Source: a virus. Taken from it: 64,000 nucleotides of DNA. This document shows positions 38,271-47,532 of this stretch, in pieces. Within the stretch, counting starts at the first letter, position 1, and the number at the start of each line of letters is the position of its first letter. The position numbers and the translations under genes are program-made. A model generated the notes under the pieces. That model did no database searches. It was not told the DNA's origin and worked only from the letters and a program-made list of their open reading frames with translations. The stretch lies in the IMG/VR virus record IMGVR_UViG_3300011113_000265, positions 33,018-97,017 of that record; one strand, 5' to 3'.

Positions 38271-39149
38271 TTATATATTTAAACTAACTTCAAAATTAAT
38301 GATTTCTTCTATCTTATTAGGAATAAAAGTTTCATAATCTTTGATATTATCTAATAATTTAATTAAATTGTAGTTTAAAGCAAATTCAGTAATGCCTATT
38401 TGTTCACCTAATACATCAGCATAAGCATCAAGAACTACTGTTCTCATAGATGCATTATCATCTAAATTAAGTAATAATTTATAAGCAAATGCTATACCCT
38501 TACCTTTTAATCCTTTAATATTATCAGTAGAATCACCAACTATAACTTGTGTCCATAAACTATAGGATGCTTCACTATCATCGACTTCATAAAAATCATT
38601 AGTTTTGTAATTAAAATGGCTACCTTCAATTTGATTTAAATCCTTATCTGTATGAACTAATACTGTAGAAATCTTTTGAGTTTTGAAATAGTTATTAGCC
38701 ACATTAACTAAATCATCAGCTTCAAATCCTTCTATCTTAATAAAATTCCAATTATCTATACAATAATTAGTTAATTCTTTAAGATATTTAGGCTTTTCTA
38801 ATTTCTTTCTATTAGCTTTATACTCTGGATATAAACTATATCTATGAGAGCCACCTGTTAATAAAGCAACATAATATATACAACCTGTATTCATTAGAAT
38901 ATTAGTAAAATGAATATTAAATTCATTTATTATATCATCTAAAGTTCTTTCAGTTTGATTACCATATTGCTCTATTTGTTCATCAGTCTGTTTTTTATCA
39001 ACAGCTGTTGCAAAAATTATACTATCAGCATCTATAACAGCCACTTTATAGTCATCTTTTTGTATAACTTTTATATTGTTAATATAGTCAACTAAGGAAC
39101 TCCTTAGCTGACTATTAACATTAATTTTTGTGTTATTCTGCATATTCAA
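38271..39149 (-). CDS. 5'-3' exonuclease / flap endonuclease
   Basis: The 292-residue protein has the PIN/FEN pattern of phage 5' nucleases (T4 RNase H and T5 exonuclease type): VAVIDADSIIF (D40, D42), RYSLYPEYKANRKK, EGFEADDLV, VLVHTDKDLNQI and IVGDSTDNIKGLKGKG, the helix-hairpin-helix region. It removes RNA primers and flaps during lagging-strand synthesis. The acidic residues that bind metal are all present. The first 33 residues are an extension before the core. It is part of the replication operon with primase, RusA-like resolvase and helicase, and overlaps the upstream gene by 17 bases. Confidence 0.93.
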   Translation of the reverse strand: MNMQNNTKINVNSQLRSSLVDYINNIKVIQKDDYKVAVIDADSIIFATAVDKKQTDEQIEQYGNQTERTLDDIINEFNIHFTNILMNTGCIYYVALLTGGSHRYSLYPEYKANRKKLEKPKYLKELTNYCIDNWNFIKIEGFEADDLVNVANNYFKTQKISTVLVHTDKDLNQIEGSHFNYKTNDFYEVDDSEASYSLWTQVIVGDSTDNIKGLKGKGIAFAYKLLLNLDDNASMRTVVLDAYADVLGEQIGITEFALNYNLIKLLDNIKDYETFIPNKIEEIINFEVSLNI

Positions 39150-39471
39150 TAACTTCTGTGTAGTTTTCTACATCTTCAGTATGCATTGCTTCTAACCACA
39201 TATTATAGATTTTTCTATAATCTTGATTTTGTATAAACATTTGATAATAACGCCATAATTCGTCATCACCTTGTTCATAAGCAATTATAAACTGATCAGC
39301 AGGAATTTGATCAGGATAACAGTATTCTTCAATCATACTACCTAAAGCATAATCGCCATTAATTGCTGCTTCATATTCATCTGAATGTATTCCAAATTTA
39401 AGTTCAACAGCATTTAAAAGTTTTTCAGAATAAAAAATTTTATTCTTGTCTTTTGTATTTATCATATACAC
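39133..39471 (-). CDS. Small acidic protein, function unknown
   Basis: The 112-residue protein is very acidic and rich in Tyr, Met and Trp (YCYPDQIPADQFIIAYEQGD, then WRYYQMFIQNQDYRKIYNMW). It looks like a compact helical protein. The high negative charge resembles DNA-mimic or adaptor proteins, but that is only a compositional impression. It overlaps both neighbours and is translated within the replication operon. The start could be the ATG at 39465 instead of 39471. Confidence 0.5.
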   Translation of the reverse strand: MYMINTKDKNKIFYSEKLLNAVELKFGIHSDEYEAAINGDYALGSMIEEYCYPDQIPADQFIIAYEQGDDELWRYYQMFIQNQDYRKIYNMWLEAMHTEDVENYTEVIEYAE

Positions 39472-39709
39472 TAATATTACTATATTGATTAATTAAATAG
39501 TCATTTAAATTATCAACAATAGATTCATATTCAAGTTGAATATCTTCTTTATATATGTAACAATCATTTGTTTCATCATAATCAAATATTTCTTCAGAAG
39601 ACTTATACTTATCTTTTATAAAGATATCAGCTAAATCTTGAGCTATTGTTAATGAATTTAAAGTGACTTCAACACTTTTAATTGCTTTTTCAGCATAGTT
39701 ATTTATCAT
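39440..39709 (-). CDS. Small acidic protein, function unknown
   Basis: The protein has 89 residues and an acidic composition (YKSSEEIFDYDETNDCYIYK). It has an N-terminal helix (AEKAIKSVEVTLNSLTIAQD) and a terminal Tyr/Asn-rich helix. There are no metal-binding or membrane motifs. It overlaps the RusA-like gene upstream by 11 bases and the 112-residue acidic gene downstream by 32. It is likely real because of operon packing, but the family is not recognised. Confidence 0.5.
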   Translation of the reverse strand: MINNYAEKAIKSVEVTLNSLTIAQDLADIFIKDKYKSSEEIFDYDETNDCYIYKEDIQLEYESIVDNLNDYLINQYSNISVYDKYKRQE

Positions 39710-40286
39710 TTATAGTATAAATTGTTATAATGAGTTTTTGACTTTCATCTGGACTAGGACTATATCTAGTAGGTATTTCTCTAATAAATTCAATAGAATC
39801 GTCAGCACCTATTATAGTTTTTAAACAATCTAATAATACCTTACGATATATTAAAGCTAGATTATCTAAATCCCAATTGTTACTCCCTATTGGTTTAATA
39901 AATTTTATATCAACACCTATTGGAAATAATTGTTTAGGTATTACTTTTAAATCTTTTAGATGTTTATAAAAGAATTTTTTAATTTCATAAGCAATTTTAT
40001 TTCTAAGATTATGATTAAGACCTACCCATATATTTTGTCCAGATATTTTTTTATATCTTGGTTTACCTACACTACGGATATTTTTTAATATTTTTTCATT
40101 TGTTTCAATATTTATAAGTTCACCTGCTTTATTAAAACTATGCTTATTATTTTGATACTTCTTAGGTATCTTATCTGTTTTCTTATAATAAACAGGTCTT
40201 CTCTTGTTACTAAGAGTTACATATTCTATGTAGTCCTCAATACTTACCTGATAGATTATATCTTTCTCTTCTATTCTGTATCCCAC
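39699..40286 (-). CDS. RusA-like Holliday junction resolvase
   Basis: The protein has 195 residues. The C-terminal 90 residues fit RusA: FPIGVDIKFI strand, NNWDLDNLALIYRKVLLD with the D-x-D-N catalytic loop, then KTIIGADDSIEFIREI with a second acidic pair and a terminal beta strand (SQKLIITIYTI). RusA dimers cleave four-way junctions. The N-terminal 100 residues are an extra basic region not found in the minimal enzyme (about 120 residues), perhaps for DNA or partner binding. Placement between primase and flap nuclease fits processing of replication or recombination intermediates. Confidence 0.78.
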   Translation of the reverse strand: MGYRIEEKDIIYQVSIEDYIEYVTLSNKRRPVYYKKTDKIPKKYQNNKHSFNKAGELINIETNEKILKNIRSVGKPRYKKISGQNIWVGLNHNLRNKIAYEIKKFFYKHLKDLKVIPKQLFPIGVDIKFIKPIGSNNWDLDNLALIYRKVLLDCLKTIIGADDSIEFIREIPTRYSPSPDESQKLIITIYTINDK

Positions 40287-40306
40287 AATAATCTATATTA
40301 AATGTG

Positions 40307-41329
40307 TTATAGTAAGCTATCTATCAACATTTGAGCATCATTTAACCCATATACTCTAATAAAGTCGCTAATATCTTTTACACCATATTCATCAGGAATA
40401 AACTTAGGTATTATATCTTTATATGTATTTGTAAGGTGAGCAGTACCCTGCTTACCACTTTTGTCATTATCATATAAAGAATATATATGTTCAATACCAT
40501 TTTGTTTTAGCTCTTCATAAATCTTGTTAGATAATGAATTCATTTCACCCTGTAAACTTATACTTTTGTAACCCAATTTATATAGACACATAACATCTTT
40601 TAAACTCTTGGTTATGATTAGGATGTTTTCAGAAGTAAACTTCTTACTAGGATCTAAAAAACACTTGGTTTTAAAATAGTTATATCCCTCTATATCATTT
40701 TGACTACCAGAAAACAGCCATTTAGTTTTCTTGTTTTTAGTTAAAGGGCAATAGATTTTGTATGATTGATGGAATTCATATGCATATACAGGATTATTTC
40801 TATTGTATATACGACATAAACTACCATTCAACCATACATATTTACAACTATACACATTAAATAGTTTTAAAGTATCAATATCAATGTAATATTGACTCCA
40901 ATATTCTTTATCTACAAGTGTATAATCTTGACTTTCTATTGTAATGATATTTTTCTTAACAGATAATTTAATATTATCACTAGAATTAAATAACATTCTA
41001 GTAGCATTAGTACTAATATCTTTTAATTTAAAATCATTAGAAATAATTTTAAGAGCTTCCTGAAAATTACAGTTGTATAATTTTTGTACTATACTAAAAC
41101 AGTCAAATGTTTCATTAGTACTAAAATCTTTAGCAATAAATTTATCACCAACATACTTTATACCAAAACTAGGATTTCTATCTTCCCTAAAAGGTGAAGA
41201 TATTAGATTACTATATTGTAGTTTAGTGTTAAGATAATACTCTATAATTTGTTGATCAGATAGCTTACTTAACACAAAATCTTTGGTTATGTAAGAATCT
41301 TCGGAATTAATATTTGAAAAATCAAACAT
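40307..41329 (-). CDS. DnaG-type DNA primase without zinc finger
   Basis: The protein has 340 residues. The N-terminal 95 residues resemble the DnaG CHC2 domain (SSPFREDRNPSFGIKYV, then DCFSIVQKLY) but lack the zinc-binding cysteine set. The second half has a Toprim domain: ENILIITKSLKDVMCLYKLG, where the usual catalytic Glu is replaced in the ITKSLKD loop, then IYSLYDNDKSGKQG with the D-x-D-x-x-G motif, and a final GVKDISDFIRVYG. It should make RNA primers for the DnaB-like helicase and the PolB enzyme. The altered first Toprim motif is odd, although the DxD pair is intact. Confidence 0.82.
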   Translation of the reverse strand: MFDFSNINSEDSYITKDFVLSKLSDQQIIEYYLNTKLQYSNLISSPFREDRNPSFGIKYVGDKFIAKDFSTNETFDCFSIVQKLYNCNFQEALKIISNDFKLKDISTNATRMLFNSSDNIKLSVKKNIITIESQDYTLVDKEYWSQYYIDIDTLKLFNVYSCKYVWLNGSLCRIYNRNNPVYAYEFHQSYKIYCPLTKNKKTKWLFSGSQNDIEGYNYFKTKCFLDPSKKFTSENILIITKSLKDVMCLYKLGYKSISLQGEMNSLSNKIYEELKQNGIEHIYSLYDNDKSGKQGTAHLTNTYKDIIPKFIPDEYGVKDISDFIRVYGLNDAQMLIDSLL

Positions 41330-41383
41330 AACCTAGATTTATGTTAATTAATAATTAATTTAATTTATTTAATTTAGTATTGA

Positions 41384-41923
41384 TTAAAACGGTAAATCAT
41401 CAGTTACTTTAGCACTATTAGCTTCTACAGTAGCTTTGTTTACACGTTTAAGATCATACTCAATATTTGGATTATAAGTAAGAGCACTCATCTCAGATGT
41501 AATTGTCATAGGTTCAGCAAAATTAGGTAAACCTAATACAGTCTTAACATATACTTTACCATCACGTTGAGATACATATTCCTCACCTGTAAATTTCATT
41601 CTTAGTTTCTTACCACTAAGAATCTTATTAATATCTTGTAGAGTTGTTGCAGAATTAACTACATTCTCATCAACAACTTTAGTCATCATATGTTTTAGTT
41701 TCCTCATAGTATATTGAGGAGCATTACCTTCCATAGACATATCAATATTAAGTTCTGCACCATTATCTAAACTAAATGGTACACGAATTACTGCTTTACC
41801 ATTAGGAGTTGTTTCTGATGTGATTGTACCTATTGTTACATTATCATGTACTCCTGGTTTAACAGATGGTTTAACACTTGAACCTGATTGAACGTCACTG
41901 AAATTAAATGTAATATTACTCAT
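41384..41923 (-). CDS. Single-stranded DNA-binding protein-like
   Basis: The protein has about 179 residues. The start chosen is ATG 41923 (MSNITFNFSDVQ); the longer start at 41995 overlaps the ATPase gene and adds a hydrophobic leader. It ends in DDLPF, the acidic tip with terminal Phe used by SSB proteins to bind partners. The core has alternating strands (KAVIRVPFSLDNGAELNIDM, then KLRMKFTGEEYVS and KVYVKTVLGL) compatible with an OB fold. It lies beside a Sak4-like ATPase and a DnaB-like helicase, the usual crAss-like replication order. The fold assignment rests on the tip and position. Confidence 0.75.
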   Translation of the reverse strand: MSNITFNFSDVQSGSSVKPSVKPGVHDNVTIGTITSETTPNGKAVIRVPFSLDNGAELNIDMSMEGNAPQYTMRKLKHMMTKVVDENVVNSATTLQDINKILSGKKLRMKFTGEEYVSQRDGKVYVKTVLGLPNFAEPMTITSEMSALTYNPNIEYDLKRVNKATVEANSAKVTDDLPF

Positions 41924-41987
41924 ATATTTGTTGTTTAAAAAGTTAAAAATAAATTGGATTATACTTATGTAAATTATTATATATCTA

Positions 41988-42734
41988 TTAATCAATATAG
42001 ATTTTATCCCAATAAGTTTCTAGCTTATTGTTTTTCATAGTTGCTACTACAAGTTCTTGATTTCTCAAGTGTTCTGGTCTAGCACCGCATGTTATTAAAT
42101 CACTACTATTAAAATTAAGTATGGTATTATCACCATCTCTAGATAAGAAACCAATAGCATCTGCAGTTGAACACAATAAACTTTTAAGCTTACCTGTTAA
42201 ATCAATATCAGCAGCCATAACTTCTTTACCTTTAATCTCAATAGATTTGTCTTTTAAATGACCTAAGAATATTACATTATGAGATAGACTTTTAATATAG
42301 TCTACAACATCAAAGAATGCTTCTCTTAAGTATAAATAACCAGCACCGTTTGGTAATTTGAGTACACTTTCTCCATCAAAGTTCTTACCCATAGGGGTTT
42401 CTTTGTACTTTTTTATAGCAAGTGGCATTACCATATCTTCTAAAGCTGTAATAGTATCTACAGCAATATACTTATAAGGTCTACCTGCTTTTTTAATTTC
42501 TTCACCATAAGTTTTAAGATCAGCTAGATCATTAATAGTTACCTTCATAGCATCTACAAAATCACTACCTTTCTCAAAATCTAGTAATAAACAATTATCT
42601 AATTGTGCAATTAGACTTGTTTTACCTGCTTTTGGTTTAGAATAAATTACCAATACTCCTGGAGATTTTCTACTAGGAGGAATCCTACTAGTTGGTAAAA
42701 TAACCTTACTACTCTTTTCTACTTCTACACTCAT
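41988..42734 (-). CDS. Sak4-like/RecA-type recombination ATPase
   Basis: The 248-residue P-loop protein has Walker A SKPKAGKTS (32-40), Walker B YIAVDTITAL, and FLGHLKDKSIE with the sensor-like GH of the phage AAA_24/Sak4 group. Sak4 proteins resemble a RecA/Rad51 core and promote single-strand annealing together with SSB. The SSB-like gene is next door, supporting this. The length is normal for Sak4. The end of the protein (RNQELVVATMKNN onward) would carry DNA-binding strands. It is placed between helicase and SSB genes, 18 bases after the helicase stop. Confidence 0.85.
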   Translation of the reverse strand: MSVEVEKSSKVILPTSRIPPSRKSPGVLVIYSKPKAGKTSLIAQLDNCLLLDFEKGSDFVDAMKVTINDLADLKTYGEEIKKAGRPYKYIAVDTITALEDMVMPLAIKKYKETPMGKNFDGESVLKLPNGAGYLYLREAFFDVVDYIKSLSHNVIFLGHLKDKSIEIKGKEVMAADIDLTGKLKSLLCSTADAIGFLSRDGDNTILNFNSSDLITCGARPEHLRNQELVVATMKNNKLETYWDKIYID

Positions 42735-42752
42735 CTAGTTATTTTAATTGTT

Positions 42753-43805
42753 TTACTTTAATTTACTTAAATACTCTTGATATAAAGCATCAGTCATTTC
42801 ATCTACTTTAGGTAATTCTATAAATGTACCTGCTCTAGCATTAAATAGAGTACCTATTGCAATATTGTCAATAGATAACCTGTTTTTAATAATCTTTAGC
42901 ATTACAAAATTACTTCTAAAGTCATGAAGTTTATACTTTAGGCATTCTCTCATATCTAATTTCCAAGGATTCATTAGACCAATAACAACATCACTATCGT
43001 CATATGGATTTCTAGTATTCTTAAAATCAGATTGTTGAGGCGATATATCAACACCTTTAAGTTTACTACGTTCCACACTAGATAGTGAGTCATTAAATTG
43101 GCTAATATTAAAGAAACTCATACCAAACTGGTTGGACAATTCTACGCAATATTCAGACCACTTATCAATATTTTCCTTAACAGAGAAACCTCTCTCTAAG
43201 CTCATTAAAGATAAGTGATCTAAAACTACTACGCATTGCCAATTTGGATCATAAGGTTTAAAGCTTACAATCTTTTGTTTCTGTTTACCTTCATGATCAG
43301 TATATGTTTCATAACTAAACTTACCATGTTTCTTACCATGTTCCCACAATGTAAAATACATTCCAGTAGGGTTCTCTGGTTTGAAATAGAAGTTTATTCT
43401 AGAAAACATTTCTTCCATAAAAGGTATTTCCTTATTAACTATTTCTAGCTCAGATTGAGATAACCTATTCTGACCTAAGCCTTTAATTGTTTCAGGAGGG
43501 ATTATAATTCCATATTTGTTGTAAATAATGCTACTTAACCAATTACATTGTTTAGTAACTTTATCAATCTCATAAGAGTAATAAAACACATCTAGTTTTA
43601 TACCTTTCTTATCAGCATCTTGAATAGCATTACTAATCATATAATCACATAAAGTTGTCTTACCAGTACCTGAATTACCACCGATAAGAGTCTTACACTT
43701 TCTTTGTACACCAAATATGTAATTATTCAATCTATTAAAACCATTAGATAGACCTTCATATTTACCTTCTAACCCCTCTTCTATCCTAAGTTTTAAATCA
43801 CTCAT
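42753..43805 (-). CDS. DnaB-like replicative helicase (RecA-type)
   Basis: The 350-residue helicase has Walker A GGNSGTGKT (42-50), a Walker B-like CVVVLDHLSLMS, and an ISQFNDSLS motif equivalent to DnaB motif III, followed by SDVVIGLMNPW and KIIKNRLSIDN (motif IV, basic finger). It lacks the DnaB N-terminal domain and corresponds to the core helicase of superfamily 4, which should form a hexamer that unwinds the fork. An insertion (residues about 150-180, FSYETYTDHEGKQKQK) separates Walker A and B more than usual. It lies 10 bases after the preceding gene in the replication operon. Confidence 0.88.
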   Translation of the reverse strand: MSDLKLRIEEGLEGKYEGLSNGFNRLNNYIFGVQRKCKTLIGGNSGTGKTTLCDYMISNAIQDADKKGIKLDVFYYSYEIDKVTKQCNWLSSIIYNKYGIIIPPETIKGLGQNRLSQSELEIVNKEIPFMEEMFSRINFYFKPENPTGMYFTLWEHGKKHGKFSYETYTDHEGKQKQKIVSFKPYDPNWQCVVVLDHLSLMSLERGFSVKENIDKWSEYCVELSNQFGMSFFNISQFNDSLSSVERSKLKGVDISPQQSDFKNTRNPYDDSDVVIGLMNPWKLDMRECLKYKLHDFRSNFVMLKIIKNRLSIDNIAIGTLFNARAGTFIELPKVDEMTDALYQEYLSKLK

Positions 43806-43815
43806 TCTTTTACCT

Positions 43816-44460
43816 CTATACCCCTTCTAAATCATTACTTATTTTATATGTATCTTGATTATCATTAATACCTTGGACATAGGCTTCACAATAACCAGAT
43901 AACATACTAGTTCCATCTTTAATTATAAAGTATGGAGCTAATTTCATTTTATCATAGTTCCTTGCTTTACAATCATTAATATAATTCTTTGTGGCTGCTA
44001 GAATTATATCTTTTGTAAATTGAGGATTATCAATGATAAACTTATTCATTTTATTACTACAATCTTGTATACTACTCCTTACATAAAAACCACCTGACTT
44101 TATACCTTTAGGAAACAAATCATAATATTCTTCTATCCAAGATACTTTATAAGGTATTAGTTTTTCATTACCAGGAGCACTCTTAACAAATTCTTTAAAG
44201 ATTAATTCACCTTTATAAGTTAATCTAAGATTGTTTGAATACAAATCTTCTAGTGATATCTTATTTTCATTTTGAACAATTCTACATATAAATTGTTTTT
44301 GTGTTAAATTACTTATTATATAATTAGTATAGGGTTCTACATCGTGATAATCACAAATAATATCAATATTTTTATTATATAACGAGTATAATAAAACATA
44401 TTCTTGAAAATCTATATTATTATTTAATAAGTTTTTAACTAATAAATGTAATTGACTCAT
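43816..44460 (-). CDS. Hypothetical replication-linked protein with winged-helix-like start
   Basis: The protein has 214 residues. The first 95 residues form helices and a short beta element (FQEYVLLYSLYNKNID, then NLRLTYKGELIFKEF) like a winged-helix domain. The second half has helices ending in KLAPYFIIKDGTSMLSGYCE, a pattern seen in phage proteins next to helicase genes. It could load the helicase or bind origin DNA, but I see no decisive motif. It uses TAG as stop, showing that TAG is not recoded here. It overlaps the next gene upstream by 4 bases (ATGA). Confidence 0.55.
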   Translation of the reverse strand: MSQLHLLVKNLLNNNIDFQEYVLLYSLYNKNIDIICDYHDVEPYTNYIISNLTQKQFICRIVQNENKISLEDLYSNNLRLTYKGELIFKEFVKSAPGNEKLIPYKVSWIEEYYDLFPKGIKSGGFYVRSSIQDCSNKMNKFIIDNPQFTKDIILAATKNYINDCKARNYDKMKLAPYFIIKDGTSMLSGYCEAYVQGINDNQDTYKISNDLEGV

Positions 44461-45497
44461 AAATCATCATTATCAACAGATTGTTCAGCTTCATCATAAT
44501 TTTGTAGTATATCAAAAAATGGATCAGTAGGTTGTACAGGCTGTTCTACAGGTTCACCATTAACAGGAGTATTTTCAATAACAGCATTATTTATCATTGT
44601 AGTTAAATAATCATTCATTGCATTAATAGATGTTCCAGGTGTATTAGCAGATAAATTACCAATATAATGTTTATTCTTTATTTTTATAGTATCAAATGCA
44701 CTTTTATACATATTTACCTTACTTTTATAATAATCTAAATCTTTGTTTTCTCCATCTTCATTATGTGATTTAAAAATACTATTAAAACATTTTGATTTAT
44801 AGTTATAAAAATCATTTCTAGCTTCATCAATAAGATTACCATTTATAATTGATTCTTCAATATCTGATAATTCATTATCAATTTTTTCAAGTTTATTAGT
44901 ATGTCTTTCTAAATTACTAGTTAATTTATTCTTTTCATTAAGTAGTTTATGATAATTAGAATCACTTCTTAAAATATATTCTTGAACATTTTTATAAGTA
45001 TTTAGTCTAGAAGTATAATCTTGAAAAGTAACTGCTATATTATCTATTAAATTAGATATTTCTGAACTATTAGAATTAAAAAATACAATTGCAAAATCAG
45101 AATTTTTATCTACTTTAATATCATAATCTTCTTCTAAATAAAAAGGAAAGTGATTATGCATACTATTAAAGTAAAATTCTACTCTTAATTTAGCATTAAA
45201 TATAGGTTGTAATATATTTCTAATTAGTTCTTCAGCAAGATTATCTTGATTTGTATATGGACTAAAACCATCATTTACATCAACATTTACTAACTTTAAA
45301 GGTACTAAAATAGCTCTTTTATTTTGTGCTAATTTTATAAAATTAGTAATTTGATTGTCTTTTTTATTATCTTTATAATTGTTATTTAAGTAATATTTTA
45401 TATTACTCATAACTTGAAAGTTTTTGTAAGTGGAATTAATAACTTCCCACACAGCGTTAAAAACAGTTTCTACGTTAGCTTTATTTTTATTATCCAT
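44457..45497 (-). CDS. Hypothetical protein with central coiled coil
   Basis: The protein has 346 residues. The first 150 residues look alpha/beta (KRAILVPLKLVNVDVNDG and FAIVFFNSNSSEI). Residues about 185-225 are a coiled coil (LLNEKNKLTSNLERHTNKLE onward), and the C-terminus is a Pro/Glu/Asp-rich acidic tail. No enzymatic motif is recognised. It lies between the helicase-side genes and the amidotransferase/amidoligase cassette, so it may belong to either. The acidic tail could contact SSB-binding partners or the host machinery. Confidence 0.5.
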   Translation of the reverse strand: MDNKNKANVETVFNAVWEVINSTYKNFQVMSNIKYYLNNNYKDNKKDNQITNFIKLAQNKRAILVPLKLVNVDVNDGFSPYTNQDNLAEELIRNILQPIFNAKLRVEFYFNSMHNHFPFYLEEDYDIKVDKNSDFAIVFFNSNSSEISNLIDNIAVTFQDYTSRLNTYKNVQEYILRSDSNYHKLLNEKNKLTSNLERHTNKLEKIDNELSDIEESIINGNLIDEARNDFYNYKSKCFNSIFKSHNEDGENKDLDYYKSKVNMYKSAFDTIKIKNKHYIGNLSANTPGTSINAMNDYLTTMINNAVIENTPVNGEPVEQPVQPTDPFFDILQNYDEAEQSVDNDDL

Positions 45498-45508
45498 ATT
45501 TTTAATTA

Positions 45509-46000
45509 TTATTCATACCAATTATTATAATCATCATAACTTCCTTGATTATAAGATTTTCTAGTTTTAAACATTTTTATTACATTAGCATAATCATCAA
45601 TATCTTCCATATCTGACCATACTATATTATACTTGGTTAATAAAGTATTTTTAATTGCGTTTGTTGCTATAAGATCTATAAAATAAATACTATAATTATT
45701 TTCTGTAATTATTTTATTTATTGTTTTTAATAACACACCTTGACTTACAAATATCTCAGGAGTTTCTAAATTATATACACAAAAAGATTCAACAGATAAT
45801 AATTTTTGTATAACATTATCTAAACTAACATAATCATTATAAGTGTAATAATTTAGATTAGATGCTACTTGATAAATATTAGAGAATAAAACTGATTTGG
45901 TATCAGCTTTATTCTCTTCAATTGTACTAACATAATCAATTGTATAATCAAAAGAAGTATTTACAATACTTTTTATATTTTTTTCAATACTTTTTACCAT
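45509..46000 (-). CDS. Hypothetical protein
   Basis: The protein has 163 residues, rich in Tyr, Asn, Ile and Val, with predicted alternating helices and strands (YSIYFIDLIATNAIKNTLLT) and an acidic C-terminus (DYANVIKMFKTRK, then DDYNNWYE). No motif is recognised. It directly follows the class II amidotransferase gene (2-base gap) and precedes the coiled-coil gene (11-base gap), so it is co-transcribed with the amide-bond cassette. A cassette-specific function is possible but not shown. Confidence 0.48.
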   Translation of the reverse strand: MVKSIEKNIKSIVNTSFDYTIDYVSTIEENKADTKSVLFSNIYQVASNLNYYTYNDYVSLDNVIQKLLSVESFCVYNLETPEIFVSQGVLLKTINKIITENNYSIYFIDLIATNAIKNTLLTKYNIVWSDMEDIDDYANVIKMFKTRKSYNQGSYDDYNNWYE

Positions 46001-46002
46001 AT

Positions 46003-47532
46003 TTAAGAAGTTAATATTTCTAATCTAGATTTAATTTTAGGTACTTCTTCTTTATAAAAATTCTCATAAAACATAATCAAAGCTTTAGAATTAAATTTAG
46101 TTTTATAGAAATTATTTACATTATTAACTTGTAAATTAGTATTTCTACTAATTGTATCATAAAGTGCTCTTAATTTCTTTCTTTTATTATTAGAAATACT
46201 TTCTCCATACAAATTAACTAATTTCATGTAATCTTTATAAATATTTACATAAGCTTTTTTAGGTATTACTTGAAACTCATCATTTAAACTTCTAGCACTT
46301 ACAACACAACTAAGATCATCATTAAAATCTATAGATTTAATTGTTAAAGCATGAGTAACATCTGGATTTTCACTAGAATTATAACAATTAAAAATATAAT
46401 ACAACTTATCAGCTTTAATTTTAACATTGAATTTATCAATATCTTTCTTAGCTCTTAAGAAGAAGTGATCTTTATTACTTTTATCAATATTAATATAAAC
46501 ATCTAAGTTAGTATTAGTATTATCATCAGTATCACTATCACTAAAATTTATAAAAGTTTTAGGTTTTTTTCTAAAAGAAGTTTTAATATTATTTTTAGTA
46601 TTACCTATAATTTTTAAATCAGACTTAGGAGCTTCTAGAATTTCTATTGTAAAATCAAAGTTAGTATTAACTTTTCTTTTAATCTCAGTATTTGCTTTAT
46701 TATCAATACTAATAATTTTAGCTTCTGATGGTTTATCTTTAGGACCTTCTAGTTGTAATTGACTAGTTGGAGCTGGTGAATTACGAATAGAATTTAAAGC
46801 TTTACCCCACCAATGAGAGTAAATACTATTTTCATCATCATAATCATCAATATCATTACTAGTATTTTTTATTTCAACACCACCTCTATCATTATAAAGA
46901 CCATTAGAATAACCTTTATTACTAAATAAGAAGCCTTTCTCAGAAACAAAATTACCTGCTCTAATTAACTCTCTATCAGGAAACATAAAACATACTTTCT
47001 GACCTACTAAGTCTTGATTAATACTACTAGTAAAAGCATCTTCACCTTTTAGTTTTAACTCAGCAATCTCTTTATCTGATCCAAAATTAGTATAAGCCCA
47101 ATTAAAACTATCACTTAAATCTGAAGCAATATCATAATAACTACTATGATAGAAAATACCATTATGAGCAAATACACCTGTTTCTATATTATCACTATCT
47201 AAAGTTAAAATAGAACCTTTAGGACCTTCAGTAGGTAATTCTCCTAACACATAAGGATGTTGATTATAAGTACTTTTATTACCAGCAGTACCTTGTCTAA
47301 GGTGAATCATTAACTCATCACCAGGTTGAATATCACAAGATTTTAACCACTTATAAAATTCATCTACAGTTTGATTATAATAACCTTTATTTAGCATAAG
47401 AGTGTTGGAGAGCTGTTTTCTAACAGCTCCGCCAATACCATCTCTATTAAAAGTTATTCCATTATTTACAGACCAAATTACAAATTCATGGTCATACACT
47501 ACATTACTTGGTTTTATTATCAGTAAACACAT
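46003..47532 (-). CDS. Class II glutamine amidotransferase-like (Ntn) enzyme, copy 1
   Basis: The protein has 509 residues. After Met comes Cys2 (MCLLIIKP), the N-terminal nucleophile of class II glutamine amidotransferases. MIHLRQGTAG (75-84) and VFAHNGIFYH (120-129) give the Arg and Asn-Gly that bind glutamine. Such domains release ammonia from glutamine for an attached or partner ligase. Residues about 250-509 are an extra region with no recognised domain (Asn/Lys-rich, with DFTIEILEAPKS and ISNNKRKKLRALYD segments). The preceding gene is an amidoligase, and stop and start overlap by one base. This suggests coupled expression and a channelled reaction. It is a paralogue of the enzyme at 49373-50962. 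Confidence 0.82.
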   Translation of the reverse strand: MCLLIIKPSNVVYDHEFVIWSVNNGITFNRDGIGGAVRKQLSNTLMLNKGYYNQTVDEFYKWLKSCDIQPGDELMIHLRQGTAGNKSTYNQHPYVLGELPTEGPKGSILTLDSDNIETGVFAHNGIFYHSSYYDIASDLSDSFNWAYTNFGSDKEIAELKLKGEDAFTSSINQDLVGQKVCFMFPDRELIRAGNFVSEKGFLFSNKGYSNGLYNDRGGVEIKNTSNDIDDYDDENSIYSHWWGKALNSIRNSPAPTSQLQLEGPKDKPSEAKIISIDNKANTEIKRKVNTNFDFTIEILEAPKSDLKIIGNTKNNIKTSFRKKPKTFINFSDSDTDDNTNTNLDVYINIDKSNKDHFFLRAKKDIDKFNVKIKADKLYYIFNCYNSSENPDVTHALTIKSIDFNDDLSCVVSARSLNDEFQVIPKKAYVNIYKDYMKLVNLYGESISNNKRKKLRALYDTISRNTNLQVNNVNNFYKTKFNSKALIMFYENFYKEEVPKIKSRLEILTS